Counted from the stretch's first letter, positions 1-6,377 are shown. The stretch is DNA of 14,210 nucleotides from JAUSNA01 sp964568885 (GCA_964568885.1 CAZMSF010000029.1:1-14210), one strand, 5' to 3'. Notes: generated by a model from the letters alone, not told the origin. Translations and numbers: made by a program.

Positions 1-652
1 ACCAGTCCCGGACATATAGTCCATCTCCATAAACAGGAACCTTTTTCCCTTCTAAAATGTTAGTGATTGCAAGAGGGATAAGCTTCTCGGGAAAGTGGTA
101 AGGACCATAGTTGTTTGCACAATTAGTGATAGTTATTGGTAGGGCGTATGTATCAAAATAGGCTCTTACCAAATGGTCGGAGCCTGCCTTGCTTGCAGAA
201 TAAGGACTATGAGGGTTGTAGCGTGTGTTTTCGTTGAATTTTTCGGTCGAATCAAGTGCAAGTGCTCCAAAAACCTCATCTGTTGAAACGTGATGAAACC
301 TTTTAACTTCATGTTTTAGTGCAGCATCCAACAAGACTTGTGTACCAACGACATTTGTTTCGACAAATGCAGCAGGTTCTTTTATGCTTCTGTCTACATG
401 TGACTCCGCAGCAAAGTGCACAACGGTATCAATCCCTTCCATTGCATTGTCTACCATCTCGGGGTTTGTGATGTCACCCTGAATGAATACGTAATTTGGC
501 TTTTTTTCTATAGAAGAAAGGTTCTCGAGGTTTCCTGCATAGGTCAACTTATCAAATACGACAACCGTATCTTCCGGATATTTATTGACCCAGTAAAGTG
601 TAAAATTGGAGCCGATAAATCCTGCCCCACCCGTAACCAATAGCTTTGCCAT
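1..652 (-). CDS. rfbB: dTDP-glucose 4,6-dehydratase, 3'-truncated by window edge
   Basis: Short-chain dehydrogenase/reductase enzyme that converts dTDP-glucose to dTDP-4-keto-6-deoxyglucose using bound NAD, the second step of dTDP-rhamnose and related deoxysugar synthesis (family knowledge). Translating the minus strand from the ATG at 652-650 gives 217 residues before the window ends, against about 330-350 for a full protein. Visible are the NAD-binding glycine motif TGGAGFIGSN (residues 7-16), FAAESHVDRSI (80-90), the catalytic STDEVFG block (123-129) and the YSASK Tyr-Lys pair (151-155); the visible part ends in a GDGLYVRDW block typical of RmlB. The reading frame is open throughout. An extended -10 box ends 6 nt before the ATG, and no Shine-Dalgarno is visible. 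It lies 37 nt after the phosphatase gene and far from rfbA, so it is probably transcribed separately. Identity is very secure; the final sugar product is not known. Confidence 0.95.
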   Translation of the reverse strand, partial: MAKLLVTGGAGFIGSNFTLYWVNKYPEDTVVVFDKLTYAGNLENLSSIEKKPNYVFIQGDITNPEMVDNAMEGIDTVVHFAAESHVDRSIKEPAAFVETNVVGTQVLLDAALKHEVKRFHHVSTDEVFGALALDSTEKFNENTRYNPHSPYSASKAGSDHLVRAYFDTYALPITITNCANNYGPYHFPEKLIPLAITNILEGKKVPVYGDGLYVRDW

Positions 653-658
653 GTCTGA

Positions 659-688
659 AGTATACCAAAAGAGAAGCTTTGTCGACAA
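659..688 (-). promoter_or_regulatory. Predicted leaderless promoter of rfbB
   Basis: On the minus strand, an extended -10 element TGG-TATACT (667-659) lies 6 nt before the rfbB ATG. A -35-like TTGTCG (688-683, 4 of 6 matches to TTGACA) stands 18 nt upstream. Transcription would begin at or within one base of the ATG, giving a leaderless message. It fills the 37-nt gap after the phosphatase stop codon. The motif is seen; its function is inferred. Confidence 0.55.
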
Positions 689-689
689 A

Positions 690-1502
690 CTAGTTGCCGT
701 GAATAATTTCCTGAAGTCTCTTCTGTAGGAATGAAGGGGCCACACAGAAAGTGAAGTTGTCGTCTGCTCTTTTTGTGCTATTTTTGTAATCAATAGGTTG
801 TCCAAAGAAATCGGTATAGACACATCCCGACTCTTCAAGAATTATTTGAGGCGCAACATTATCCCAAATCTTACTCGTTCTGTTTAAGACCGCACCATAC
901 CTGCCTCTGGCAACCTGCATAAGATCAAATACGGAATTGCTGCTTCTCAGGTTCCTGACATTGAGAATAATTTCAGATAGAGTCTTTACCTCATCATATG
1001 TCAATTGCGGGTTTTCCTGATGGCCGTCTATTCCGTATGCCACTAGCGTTTTTAGCAGATCCGTTTCGGTAGTCGCGGCAATCTTCTCTCCATTGCAAAA
1101 TGCACCGTTTCCTTTTTCTGCAACATAGATTTCATGAAGAGACGGAAGTGACACTCCGCCGACAATAGGCATATCATGCTTCAGTAACCCAAACATAGTG
1201 CCATAAAGCGGAATTCCATTTGCAAAATTACTTGTCCCATCAATCGGGTCAACAACCCAAACAAATTCCGAATTGTTGTCGATAACTCCGGCTTCTTCGT
1301 CAATAATGCTATGGGCAGGAAAAGCCTGTTGGATTTTTGTAACGATAAGCTTTCCGATTTCCAAGTCGGTTTGGGTCAACACTTGGTTATTGTCCCCAGC
1401 CTTCGTTGAGAATGAGGATGTTTTTCCAAAATTTTTTCTGGCAATTTCCGATGCATTTTTTAGAACTTCAGTGATAAAATCCGCGAACTCCATATCAACC
1501 AA
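690..1502 (-). CDS. Inositol monophosphatase family phosphatase
   Basis: Mg-dependent, Li-sensitive type sugar/inositol phosphatase fold. The 270 residues match the family's usual length. The metal-binding motifs are intact: DEE at 68-70, the DPIDGT core with D85 and D88 (85-90), and the later WD pair (W213-D214) that supplies the third metal ligand. Family members hydrolyse inositol-1-phosphate, fructose-1,6-bisphosphate, histidinol-phosphate or PAP; sequence reading cannot choose among them. The start is chosen as TTG (1502-1500) because GAGGAG (1515-1510) lies 7 nt upstream. An in-frame ATG three codons later has that sequence 16 nt away, which is too far. The TTG start overlaps the end of the preceding 2H-like gene by 8 nt, suggesting translational coupling. 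The family is secure, the substrate is not. Confidence 0.9.
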   Translation of the reverse strand: MVDMEFADFITEVLKNASEIARKNFGKTSSFSTKAGDNNQVLTQTDLEIGKLIVTKIQQAFPAHSIIDEEAGVIDNNSEFVWVVDPIDGTSNFANGIPLYGTMFGLLKHDMPIVGGVSLPSLHEIYVAEKGNGAFCNGEKIAATTETDLLKTLVAYGIDGHQENPQLTYDEVKTLSEIILNVRNLRSSNSVFDLMQVARGRYGAVLNRTSKIWDNVAPQIILEESGCVYTDFFGQPIDYKNSTKRADDNFTFCVAPSFLQKRLQEIIHGN

Positions 1503-2184
1503 GATTATACTCCTCTATTATTGTCGTTTTTGAAGGAAGGCTTACAGCATTAGTCGTTACTAATGCAATGTTTTTGACATCAAAACTTCCAATTCTTATT
1601 TCTTTCAGCTTCTCGAGTTTATATATAAACTCTTCGTTTGGAGGAGTTGTATATCTGCAAATTGTTGTGTTTGCCAAGACCGGACCCGGAGCATACGACT
1701 TATCATCAGGTACTCCCGCTTTTTCAAGTTGAATTCGTAAATCGAAAACGAATTCTTCCCACTCAAATGTCGTAAACGCCGAAAGAGCAAAGCTTGTCGG
1801 AAGTTCGAATATCCTTTGAATTTCAACTCTTAGAGGACCGTGTTTTGCAACTGCTTCTTTAAATACTTTTCCAGCTTTTTCGATGTCATCCTTTGTAAAA
1901 TGCGGTGGATTATTTATAACACGAACATTCTGCACAGTTATATGAAGCGCCGGAGACTCATAAAAATATTGTCTGTTATCTATTTTTTTTAATGGCTCTA
2001 CTATTTCCTCATAGATTTTCTCCTGCAATTTTGATGGTAAATATGTAAGTGCTGTCAGGCATATCCGCTCATCAGTTTCATAATCTGAAACAGGATCAAC
2101 TATTGTCGAAGGGGATTTGCCGGCTTTAAATTGCTCTTCAATGCTTTTAACAAGCGCTAATTGCCGGGAAGCATAACCGTCCAT
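1495..2184 (-). CDS. 2H-phosphoesterase-like protein with degenerate second motif
   Basis: A 229-residue protein that appears to have the two-lobed LigT / 2'-5' RNA ligase (2H phosphoesterase) layout. The first signature is present as LHITV (H81-I-T83). The equivalent second segment reads ANTTICRY (171-178), where Asn172 occupies the position expected for the second catalytic His. The C-terminal part (residues 200-229) has the strand pattern that closes this fold. Active 2H enzymes use both His residues to open or form 2',3'-cyclic or 2'-5' phosphodiester bonds, so this protein may be inactive, binding-only or altered. It follows a complete 2H gene by 28 nt. An extended -10 box lies 7 nt before its ATG. 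Assignment is by motif and fold pattern only; a distantly related unknown family remains possible. Confidence 0.6.
   Translation of the reverse strand: MDGYASRQLALVKSIEEQFKAGKSPSTIVDPVSDYETDERICLTALTYLPSKLQEKIYEEIVEPLKKIDNRQYFYESPALHITVQNVRVINNPPHFTKDDIEKAGKVFKEAVAKHGPLRVEIQRIFELPTSFALSAFTTFEWEEFVFDLRIQLEKAGVPDDKSYAPGPVLANTTICRYTTPPNEEFIYKLEKLKEIRIGSFDVKNIALVTTNAVSLPSKTTIIEEYNLG
1510..1515 (-). promoter_or_regulatory. Shine-Dalgarno that decides a TTG start
   Basis: GAGGAG on the minus strand, 7 nt before the TTG codon of the inositol-monophosphatase-family gene and inside the end of the upstream 2H-like gene. It favours TTG over the ATG nine bases downstream. It is one of few good ribosome binding sites in this window, where neighbouring genes have none. 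Confidence 0.65.
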
Positions 2185-2191
2185 TACGCAA

Positions 2192-2200
2192 AGTATATCA
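2192..2200 (-). promoter_or_regulatory. Extended -10 (TGA-TATACT), predicted leaderless start
   Basis: On the minus strand TGA-TATACT spans 2200-2192 and ends 7 nt before the ATG at 2184, in the 28-nt gap after the upstream 2H gene. There is no clear -35 and no Shine-Dalgarno. The expected start of transcription coincides with the ATG. Confidence 0.5.
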
Positions 2201-2212
2201 GAACATAAAGGT

Positions 2213-2851
2213 CTAACTTAATGGAATTTTTTCAACTATTTTTGATATCGTTCCATGTTGACCCATATCGGCAACGACCAAGTTAGTTGGAGAAAATGAG
2301 ACATTTGTATCATACCCGCTAAGGCAGGCAAGAGGATTTTGCGAGACACGGGTAAGACGGGCAAGGGTTATATGGGGGGAAAATAGTTCTTTGTTTATAA
2401 CGCTTCCGGTTTTCTCAACCATTTCTGTCTCATCAGCAGACAAACCACTCATCAAGTCTTTTATGTTAGGAGCAACAAGCCCTTCTCTTAACGGATTCGC
2501 TTGTTCCAAAACTCTTTCGTGCAATGCCTGAAGTTCGGTACTATTTACTGCTTTCCACCAAACGAATCCACCGCGTGAAAGACGAAAGCCATTCATTGCT
2601 ATTGAGATATTTACAGAATCTTGAGCAATATCCATCAATCTCAAAATAAGCTCATCCACATTTCTTTCCGGATAGTAACCTTGATAAAGAGATATGTGGG
2701 GCAGATGAGAATCGTTATCGAGTTGAAAAGCTGAACTATTTGTCCTTGTCACCTGATAGCTAAAAGTAAGCGCTTTATTATTTACCGCTTCATTTGGTAA
2801 TAAAACGACATTAAGAGCCTTTTTAGGTTCTCTTTCTTTAGCCTCAACCAT
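2213..2851 (-). CDS. 2H phosphoesterase / 2'-5' RNA ligase family protein
   Basis: A 212-residue protein with both 2H signatures: LPHISLY (H52-I-S54) and SPHITLAR (H160-I-T162). The spacing and the closing GQHGTI...PL segment (198-211) are typical of the 2'-5' RNA ligase superfamily. Family members act on 2',3'-cyclic phosphates or 2'-5' linkages in RNA or nucleotides, usually in the cytoplasm. No signal peptide is seen. The tract between the motifs, including an FVWWK block (96-100), is longer than in minimal ThpR, so a specific ThpR name is withheld. It precedes a degenerate paralogue-like gene. A TATAAT box lies 8 nt before its ATG. The family call is good, the substrate unknown. Confidence 0.8.
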   Translation of the reverse strand: MVEAKEREPKKALNVVLLPNEAVNNKALTFSYQVTRTNSSAFQLDNDSHLPHISLYQGYYPERNVDELILRLMDIAQDSVNISIAMNGFRLSRGGFVWWKAVNSTELQALHERVLEQANPLREGLVAPNIKDLMSGLSADETEMVEKTGSVINKELFSPHITLARLTRVSQNPLACLSGYDTNVSFSPTNLVVADMGQHGTISKIVEKIPLS

Positions 2852-2859
2852 AGTAAGTG

Positions 2860-2865
2860 ATTATA
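2860..2865 (-). promoter_or_regulatory. -10 box TATAAT close to start codon
   Basis: A consensus TATAAT on the minus strand ends 8 nt before the ATG at 2851, in the 40-nt gap after the PNPOx-like gene. It is preceded directly by TG rather than TGn. No convincing -35 is visible. A transcript would have a leader of about one base. Confidence 0.45.
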
Positions 2866-2891
2866 CACCGTTTGAGCTTCTTCAGGAGAGA

Positions 2892-3341
2892 TTACATTTT
2901 CAACTCTTGCCTTGGATCCGTAGGGAAATTGACTTCATCAAACAATACAAATTTTGACGGACGGATTTGAAAGCAAAAATGCTGGTCTCCTCCTTCGGCA
3001 GCGGTAGTCGCCCTATCTTCAACAATCCAAAACCTACTCGAATATATGTTGATTCCTGCTTGTGCATCCCCATCAGATAGTTGCCGGGCCGTCCCTTCAA
3101 ATTGTATACCGCGCACTTTTTCACCGTAGTTATGAGGAAGCACTATTGTTCCGGCTACTTTGGGGTTTTCCAGAATCTCCTGGGAATGACGTCGTGAAGC
3201 TCTGCTCATCCAATATAAATTCAAATCAATATCGGTGGCAAAATAAACGGTTGCAACCCATGGCTGATGGTCATGAACGGTCGCAATTTGCATTATTTGA
3301 GCCTTCGTCAAATAATCCCGGACAAGTTCCCGTAGGTCCAT
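2892..3341 (-). CDS. Pyridoxamine 5'-phosphate oxidase-like flavin-binding split-barrel protein
   Basis: A 149-residue single-domain protein of the PNPOx-like FMN-binding split barrel. The family opening is visible: a short helix, then IATVHDHQPWVATVYF (19-34), a strand with LYWMSRASRRHSQEI (42-56), the ENPKVAGTI turn (58-66) and the IQFEGTARQL strand (79-88). A C-terminal PSKFVLFDEVNF segment (128-139) is frequent in this group. Members bind FMN, F420 or haem and include oxidoreductases of unknown substrate; true PdxH motifs are not evident, so a vitamin B6 role is not claimed. It is the first gene of the leftward group and has an extended -10 box 6 nt before the ATG. An in-frame TGA eight codons upstream excludes a longer start. 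Confidence 0.8.
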   Translation of the reverse strand: MDLRELVRDYLTKAQIMQIATVHDHQPWVATVYFATDIDLNLYWMSRASRRHSQEILENPKVAGTIVLPHNYGEKVRGIQFEGTARQLSDGDAQAGINIYSSRFWIVEDRATTAAEGGDQHFCFQIRPSKFVLFDEVNFPTDPRQELKM

Positions 3342-3347
3342 ATACCC

Positions 3348-3356
3348 AGTATAGCA
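3348..3356 (-). promoter_or_regulatory. Extended -10 (TGC-TATACT), predicted leaderless promoter
   Basis: On the minus strand TGC-TATACT (3356-3348) ends 6 nt before the ATG of the PNPOx-like gene. The GGGAGGAG further upstream is about 30 nt from the ATG, too far to act as a ribosome binding site. No other in-frame start exists after the preceding TGA. Together these point to a leaderless transcript starting the left gene group. Confidence 0.55.
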
Positions 3357-3383
3357 CCAAAGTCAAACTCCTCCCAAACCAAC

Positions 3384-3411
3384 AAAAAAGCGCTTTTGCA
3401 AGCGCTCTTTT
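3384..3411. terminator. Rho-independent terminator-like hairpin, stronger on minus strand
   Basis: A perfect 7-bp stem, AGCGCTT (3389-3395) with AAGCGCT (3400-3406), and a 4-nt loop. On the minus strand the loop is GCAA, a GNRA tetraloop, and the stem is followed by TTTTT then GTT, a good intrinsic terminator. On the plus strand it is followed by CTTTTGTTT, which is weaker. It lies between divergently oriented genes. As a minus-strand terminator it would stop transcripts reading leftwards out of yggT and antisense through the glycosyltransferase, shielding the promoter at 3348-3356. Confidence 0.65.
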
Positions 3412-3434
3412 GTTTACCCGTTTTAATTATTAAC

Positions 3435-3505
3435 TGTGAAAAGTTTAATAGGCAAACCTTAAAAATAGCTGATTTTTTTCACGTACTTCATATGAATTTT
3501 TCACA
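3435..3505. repeat. TTTTCAC/GTGAAAA repeats upstream of the glycosyltransferase
   Basis: TGTGAAAA at 3435-3442 is a perfect inverted copy of TTTTCACA at 3498-3505. A further direct TTTTTCAC lies at 3475-3482, 22 nt (about two helical turns) before the copy at 3497-3504. The stretch is very AT-rich and lies just upstream of the putative -10 of the plus-strand gene. It could be an operator, but chance in AT-rich DNA cannot be excluded. Confidence 0.35.
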
Positions 3506-3519
3506 TTGATTACCTACAA

Positions 3520-3525
3520 TATACT
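3520..3525 (+). promoter_or_regulatory. Putative -10 box of the glycosyltransferase gene
   Basis: TATACT ends 16 nt before the ATG at 3542, predicting a leader of roughly 10 nt. The best -35 resemblance, TTCACA (3500-3505, five of six matches to TTGACA), is only 14 nt upstream, which is short, so the assignment is tentative. Confidence 0.35.
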
Positions 3526-3541
3526 CGCTTCAAATTCCAAA

Positions 3542-4753
3542 ATGTCGGCTTCACCCTATCTTTTCTATAATCCCGAAAATTTCCTTGATTCTACATTAAA
3601 GGAATGGGCAAAAAACGCAACAATTGCGCATATAGGCCCACTTTGGCTTCCCCTTCCTCGCGAGGATAGAAATTACGGAGGAATAGAAGATGTTGTTTTG
3701 AACAATATAAAAGCATTGGAGAAATTCAGGGTTAAAAAACAAATCATATTCGGCAACCCGGCGAACAAACGGATGGAGCACAGTCTCAAAAGAGTACGGG
3801 TATATACTCCCGATTATATTTCTAGTTCCGAAAACCTCCTTGAGGTCCTTCGAACAAACCCCTACTCGGCAGAAAAACTAGAGCATATTTACGTTTTGCA
3901 GGCATACAGAAAGATTGCCGCAAATAGAAAAGATATAACAATTGTCCACGACCATACCAACGTAGGCCGTGGGTATAGCATCTGGTTCTCGAAATACGTA
4001 AAACCGGTCATCAGAACCGAGCACGGTCCTCTTAAATTTCCCTATATATCCCACCTGGATGAAGCTTACTTTTCGCTGCTTAAATATCGGCGCTCTGTGG
4101 GATTTATCGCAATCTCAAAAAATCAGCGCTCTCAAATGCCCTCTCTCCCATGGATAGGCGTAAATTACAATGGCATAAACTTGGCGGATTTCGAATACAA
4201 AGAAAAAAAAGAAAATTTCCTTCTTTATCTTGGAAGAATTACGCGGGACAAAGGGACTCATAATGCAATACGGGTTGCACGCAGGCTAAAAATTCCCCTT
4301 ATAATTGCAGGAACCGTTGAAGAAAAACCTGACTCCCTGGAGTATTTCGAGAACGAAATATCCCCCTACATTGACGGCATTAACGTAATTCATTTTGAAA
4401 ATGGAGCAAACGCAGAAGAACGAAAAGGATTATTAAGTCGAGCAACAGCACTTCTTATGCTTAATGAGTGGGACGAACCGTTTGGAATGGTGATGCCTGA
4501 AGCGATGGCATCAGGAACACCTGTCGTTGGAACTTCTAAAGGCTCGATTCCGGAAATCGTCGGAGAAGGTTGTGGCTTCGTTGTCAAAAACATTACCCTG
4601 GCAGTACAAGCAGTCCGGAAAATCCTGGAAGGCAACTATTCATCAAAACATTGTAGAATTAGGGTTGAAAAATTGTTTTCCCAAGAGGCAATGGCTGCAA
4701 GGAATTTGCGACTTTATAAACAGCACGCGGAACGTTTCTCTCATCAATCTTAG
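3542..4753 (+). CDS. GT4-type glycosyltransferase
   Basis: A GT-B fold glycosyltransferase that would move a nucleotide-linked sugar to an acceptor at the cytoplasmic membrane for surface glycan or glycolipid. From the ATG it has 403 residues. The N-terminal domain has IAHIGPLWLPLP (28-39) and YGGIE (45-49). The C-terminal Rossmann domain begins with LLYLGRITRDKG (227-238) and contains the donor-site EX7E pair, E312 and E320, inside EPFGMVMPEAMASG, followed by GTSKGSIPEIV (330-340). About 25 residues precede the usual first strand. A TTG at 3506 would add 12 residues, but neither start has a Shine-Dalgarno; ATG is preferred. It is the only plus-strand gene, and its TAG overlaps the stop of convergent yggT. 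Its acceptor and sugar are unknown; dTDP-deoxysugars from the nearby rfb genes are possible donors. Confidence 0.9.
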   Translation: MSASPYLFYNPENFLDSTLKEWAKNATIAHIGPLWLPLPREDRNYGGIEDVVLNNIKALEKFRVKKQIIFGNPANKRMEHSLKRVRVYTPDYISSSENLLEVLRTNPYSAEKLEHIYVLQAYRKIAANRKDITIVHDHTNVGRGYSIWFSKYVKPVIRTEHGPLKFPYISHLDEAYFSLLKYRRSVGFIAISKNQRSQMPSLPWIGVNYNGINLADFEYKEKKENFLLYLGRITRDKGTHNAIRVARRLKIPLIIAGTVEEKPDSLEYFENEISPYIDGINVIHFENGANAEERKGLLSRATALLMLNEWDEPFGMVMPEAMASGTPVVGTSKGSIPEIVGEGCGFVVKNITLAVQAVRKILEGNYSSKHCRIRVEKLFSQEAMAARNLRLYKQHAERFSHQS

Positions 4754-5091
4754 TATTCGGCATGTGTGTGGTGAGTTGTAGGAACACCCGTTGTTATATC
4801 GTCACGAGTCAGCATAAAGACGATACGATAAAGAATTGAGAAAATGATGGCATAGATGAGAAGCCCAACTATCGCAGTGACATCAATAGCCGAACGGGAA
4901 TTAAGTATTATAGTCTGAAATAGTCCCCGGAAGGGATACAAGAAAACATTACTAAGACCATTAACCCAGACTATTGCCGGCGTAGTTTGGTTTGCCCCGA
5001 GAAGAAGAAAGAGTATCCGAGCTCCTATTACAAGAGCTATGAAGGCACTGAGAATGTTGAGGATTGTTAATAAAACTTGTCGTATGCTCAT
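4750..5091 (-). CDS. YggT family membrane protein
   Basis: A 113-residue protein with the YggT pattern: a first hydrophobic helix (about 6-32) holding an Arg (R25), a middle LYPFRGLF loop with the P-x-R pair (P53, R55), then an Asp (D70) and a second long hydrophobic stretch (71-94). The family contains small membrane proteins near division and cell-shape genes whose exact role is unsettled. The tail TTHHTHAEY is rich in His. ATG at 5091 is preferred because the hydrophobic helix begins shortly after it; a TTG at 5118 would add nine polar residues. No Shine-Dalgarno is visible for either. It lies 84 nt after the cupin gene and overlaps the stop codon of the convergent glycosyltransferase. Confidence 0.75.
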   Translation of the reverse strand: MSIRQVLLTILNILSAFIALVIGARILFLLLGANQTTPAIVWVNGLSNVFLYPFRGLFQTIILNSRSAIDVTAIVGLLIYAIIFSILYRIVFMLTRDDITTGVPTTHHTHAEY

Positions 5092-5175
5092 ACATAAAGG
5101 GTATGATTCGGAAGCCAAAAAAGGACAAAAAAAAAGTAAGAAACAGGAAAGAAAGCATTTCGTAGCGGTACGGGT

Positions 5176-5622
5176 TTATTTCACTATTCCCTGCAGCAAT
5201 TCTTCTTCGGTGTACTCGACTTGTTCGTCGGTAAGCGTCGGGTCATAGGCTGGATCCGGATAGTTCACCATCCATGCATCCTCGTCCCCGATATTCTCAA
5301 GACCTGTGGCAATATCTTTTGGAATAAACAGCCTGATGGGGTTTTCTGCGCTTGCATCCAATATATGTTCCTCTTTAGAATTCGCGTCTCCCGGCTTGTA
5401 AAGTGTGATTTTCATTTTGCCTTTTAATGCGACGTAGCGTGCTGCCCTAATACGGTGAAGATGGTATCCCTTAAACGCACCGGGTGTTGCAGCAGTAAGA
5501 TACACTTCGGTTTTTTGACCGGTTTCTTTATCTTTAAAAAGCTCGACAAGAAATCCATTCGCATTGCCCGAATGGTCTTTCGTCTGAACTCGTTTTGCGT
5601 TTTCTTCAGTTGCAAGCGCCAT
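5176..5622 (-). CDS. RmlC-like cupin, probable dTDP-sugar epimerase or isomerase
   Basis: A 148-residue cupin. The barrel is marked by PGAFKGYHLHRIRAARYVAL (47-66) with H54 and H56, a GKMKITLY strand (68-75), RLFIPKDIATGLENI (97-111) and a VNYPDPAYDP segment (119-128). The layout resembles both dTDP-4-dehydrorhamnose 3,5-epimerases (RmlC) and dTDP-keto-hexose 3,4-isomerases (FdtA/QdtA). It is shorter than typical RmlC (about 180 residues). The start lies 8 nt after the rfbA stop, so the two are surely co-expressed and the substrate is probably the 4-keto-6-deoxy sugar made by RfbB. Which reaction it performs cannot be settled here. An A/T-rich tract follows the gene before yggT, without a convincing hairpin. 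Confidence 0.75.
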   Translation of the reverse strand: MALATEENAKRVQTKDHSGNANGFLVELFKDKETGQKTEVYLTAATPGAFKGYHLHRIRAARYVALKGKMKITLYKPGDANSKEEHILDASAENPIRLFIPKDIATGLENIGDEDAWMVNYPDPAYDPTLTDEQVEYTEEELLQGIVK

Positions 5623-5630
5623 AAATATTA

Positions 5631-6371
5631 CTAAGACAATTCTCCTTTCTGTACTTTCTCAGACACCATTAGCCCGGCCTTCAAAAGTTCGTCATGAGAT
5701 GTTCCAGCATCTATCCACCAATCAATTATCTCACATTCCATTGTTCCTTCCTTAACGTAGAAATTATTCAAATCTGTAACTTCAAGCTCCTCACGTGCCG
5801 ACGGCGACAGTTCCGAAATAAAATCAAAGACCCTGTTATCATACATATAAATTCCGGTCTGGGCAATATCGGATTTCGGAAATTCAGGCTTTTCTTCGAT
5901 GGATATCACCTGCCCACTATCTCCCACCTCAATAACACCATACTGTCTGGATTCGGTAGGCATTCTTACCCCAAATATTTTTGCACCGGTAAGCCTTTTT
6001 TCAAAACTTTCAACAGATGCTCGGAGATTGAAGTTAAATATATTGTCGCCCAAAATTACCAAAAGCGTGTCATCATTTGTAAATTCTTTTGCGAGAGTTA
6101 TCGCATCGGCAATTCCTCCTTTTGCATTTTTTTGAACAGCATAATAAAATCTAAGCCCAAATTCATCGCCTGACCCTAAAAGGTTTGTGAAGCCACCCGC
6201 ATGGTCACCCGAGGATGATATCAAAACCTCACGGATACCCGCATTTCTCATTGCCTCAATTGGGTAATAAATCATTGGCTTATTGTATACGGGGAGAAGG
6301 TGCTTGTTGGTAACAAGGGTCAAAGGACGAAGCCTTGTTGCAAGTCCACCAGCTAAAATCATTCCTTTCAT
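5631..6371 (-). CDS. rfbA: Glucose-1-phosphate thymidylyltransferase (short form)
   Basis: Makes dTDP-glucose from dTTP and glucose-1-phosphate, the first step of the dTDP-deoxysugar pathway. The 246 residues carry the nucleotidyltransferase signature GGLATRLRPLT (8-18), with Ala where Gly is most common, then TNKHLLPVYNKPMIYYP (21-37) with K23, the metal-binding LGDN (107-110), the sugar-site EEKP (159-162), EVTDLNN (197-203) and WWIDAGT (218-224). It is shorter than the roughly 290-residue tetrameric RmlA of E. coli, lacking the C-terminal allosteric extension, as in archaeal and many CPR forms. The ATG lies 6 nt after the small membrane protein gene; the cupin follows after 8 nt. rfbB is about 5 kb away in another transcription unit. 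The sugar nucleotide could differ, but dTDP-glucose is most likely. Confidence 0.9.
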   Translation of the reverse strand: MKGMILAGGLATRLRPLTLVTNKHLLPVYNKPMIYYPIEAMRNAGIREVLISSSGDHAGGFTNLLGSGDEFGLRFYYAVQKNAKGGIADAITLAKEFTNDDTLLVILGDNIFNFNLRASVESFEKRLTGAKIFGVRMPTESRQYGVIEVGDSGQVISIEEKPEFPKSDIAQTGIYMYDNRVFDFISELSPSAREELEVTDLNNFYVKEGTMECEIIDWWIDAGTSHDELLKAGLMVSEKVQKGELS

Positions 6372-6377
6372 ATTTTA

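Noticed and set aside
416..643. Plus-strand open frame at the left edge
   Set aside because: It lies opposite the conserved NAD-binding part of rfbB, which is well supported.
3062..3433. Plus-strand open frame opposite the PNPOx-like gene
   Set aside because: Antisense shadow of a supported gene; it also runs through the terminator hairpin.
5092..5175. Poly-A/T tract between the cupin gene and yggT as a terminator
   Set aside because: The minus strand has T runs, but only a 4-bp CGTA/TACG stem could be found before them, too weak to call.
5694..6173. Plus-strand 159-codon open frame opposite rfbA
   Set aside because: Fully antisense to a gene with complete RmlA motifs; the translated product has no recognisable features.
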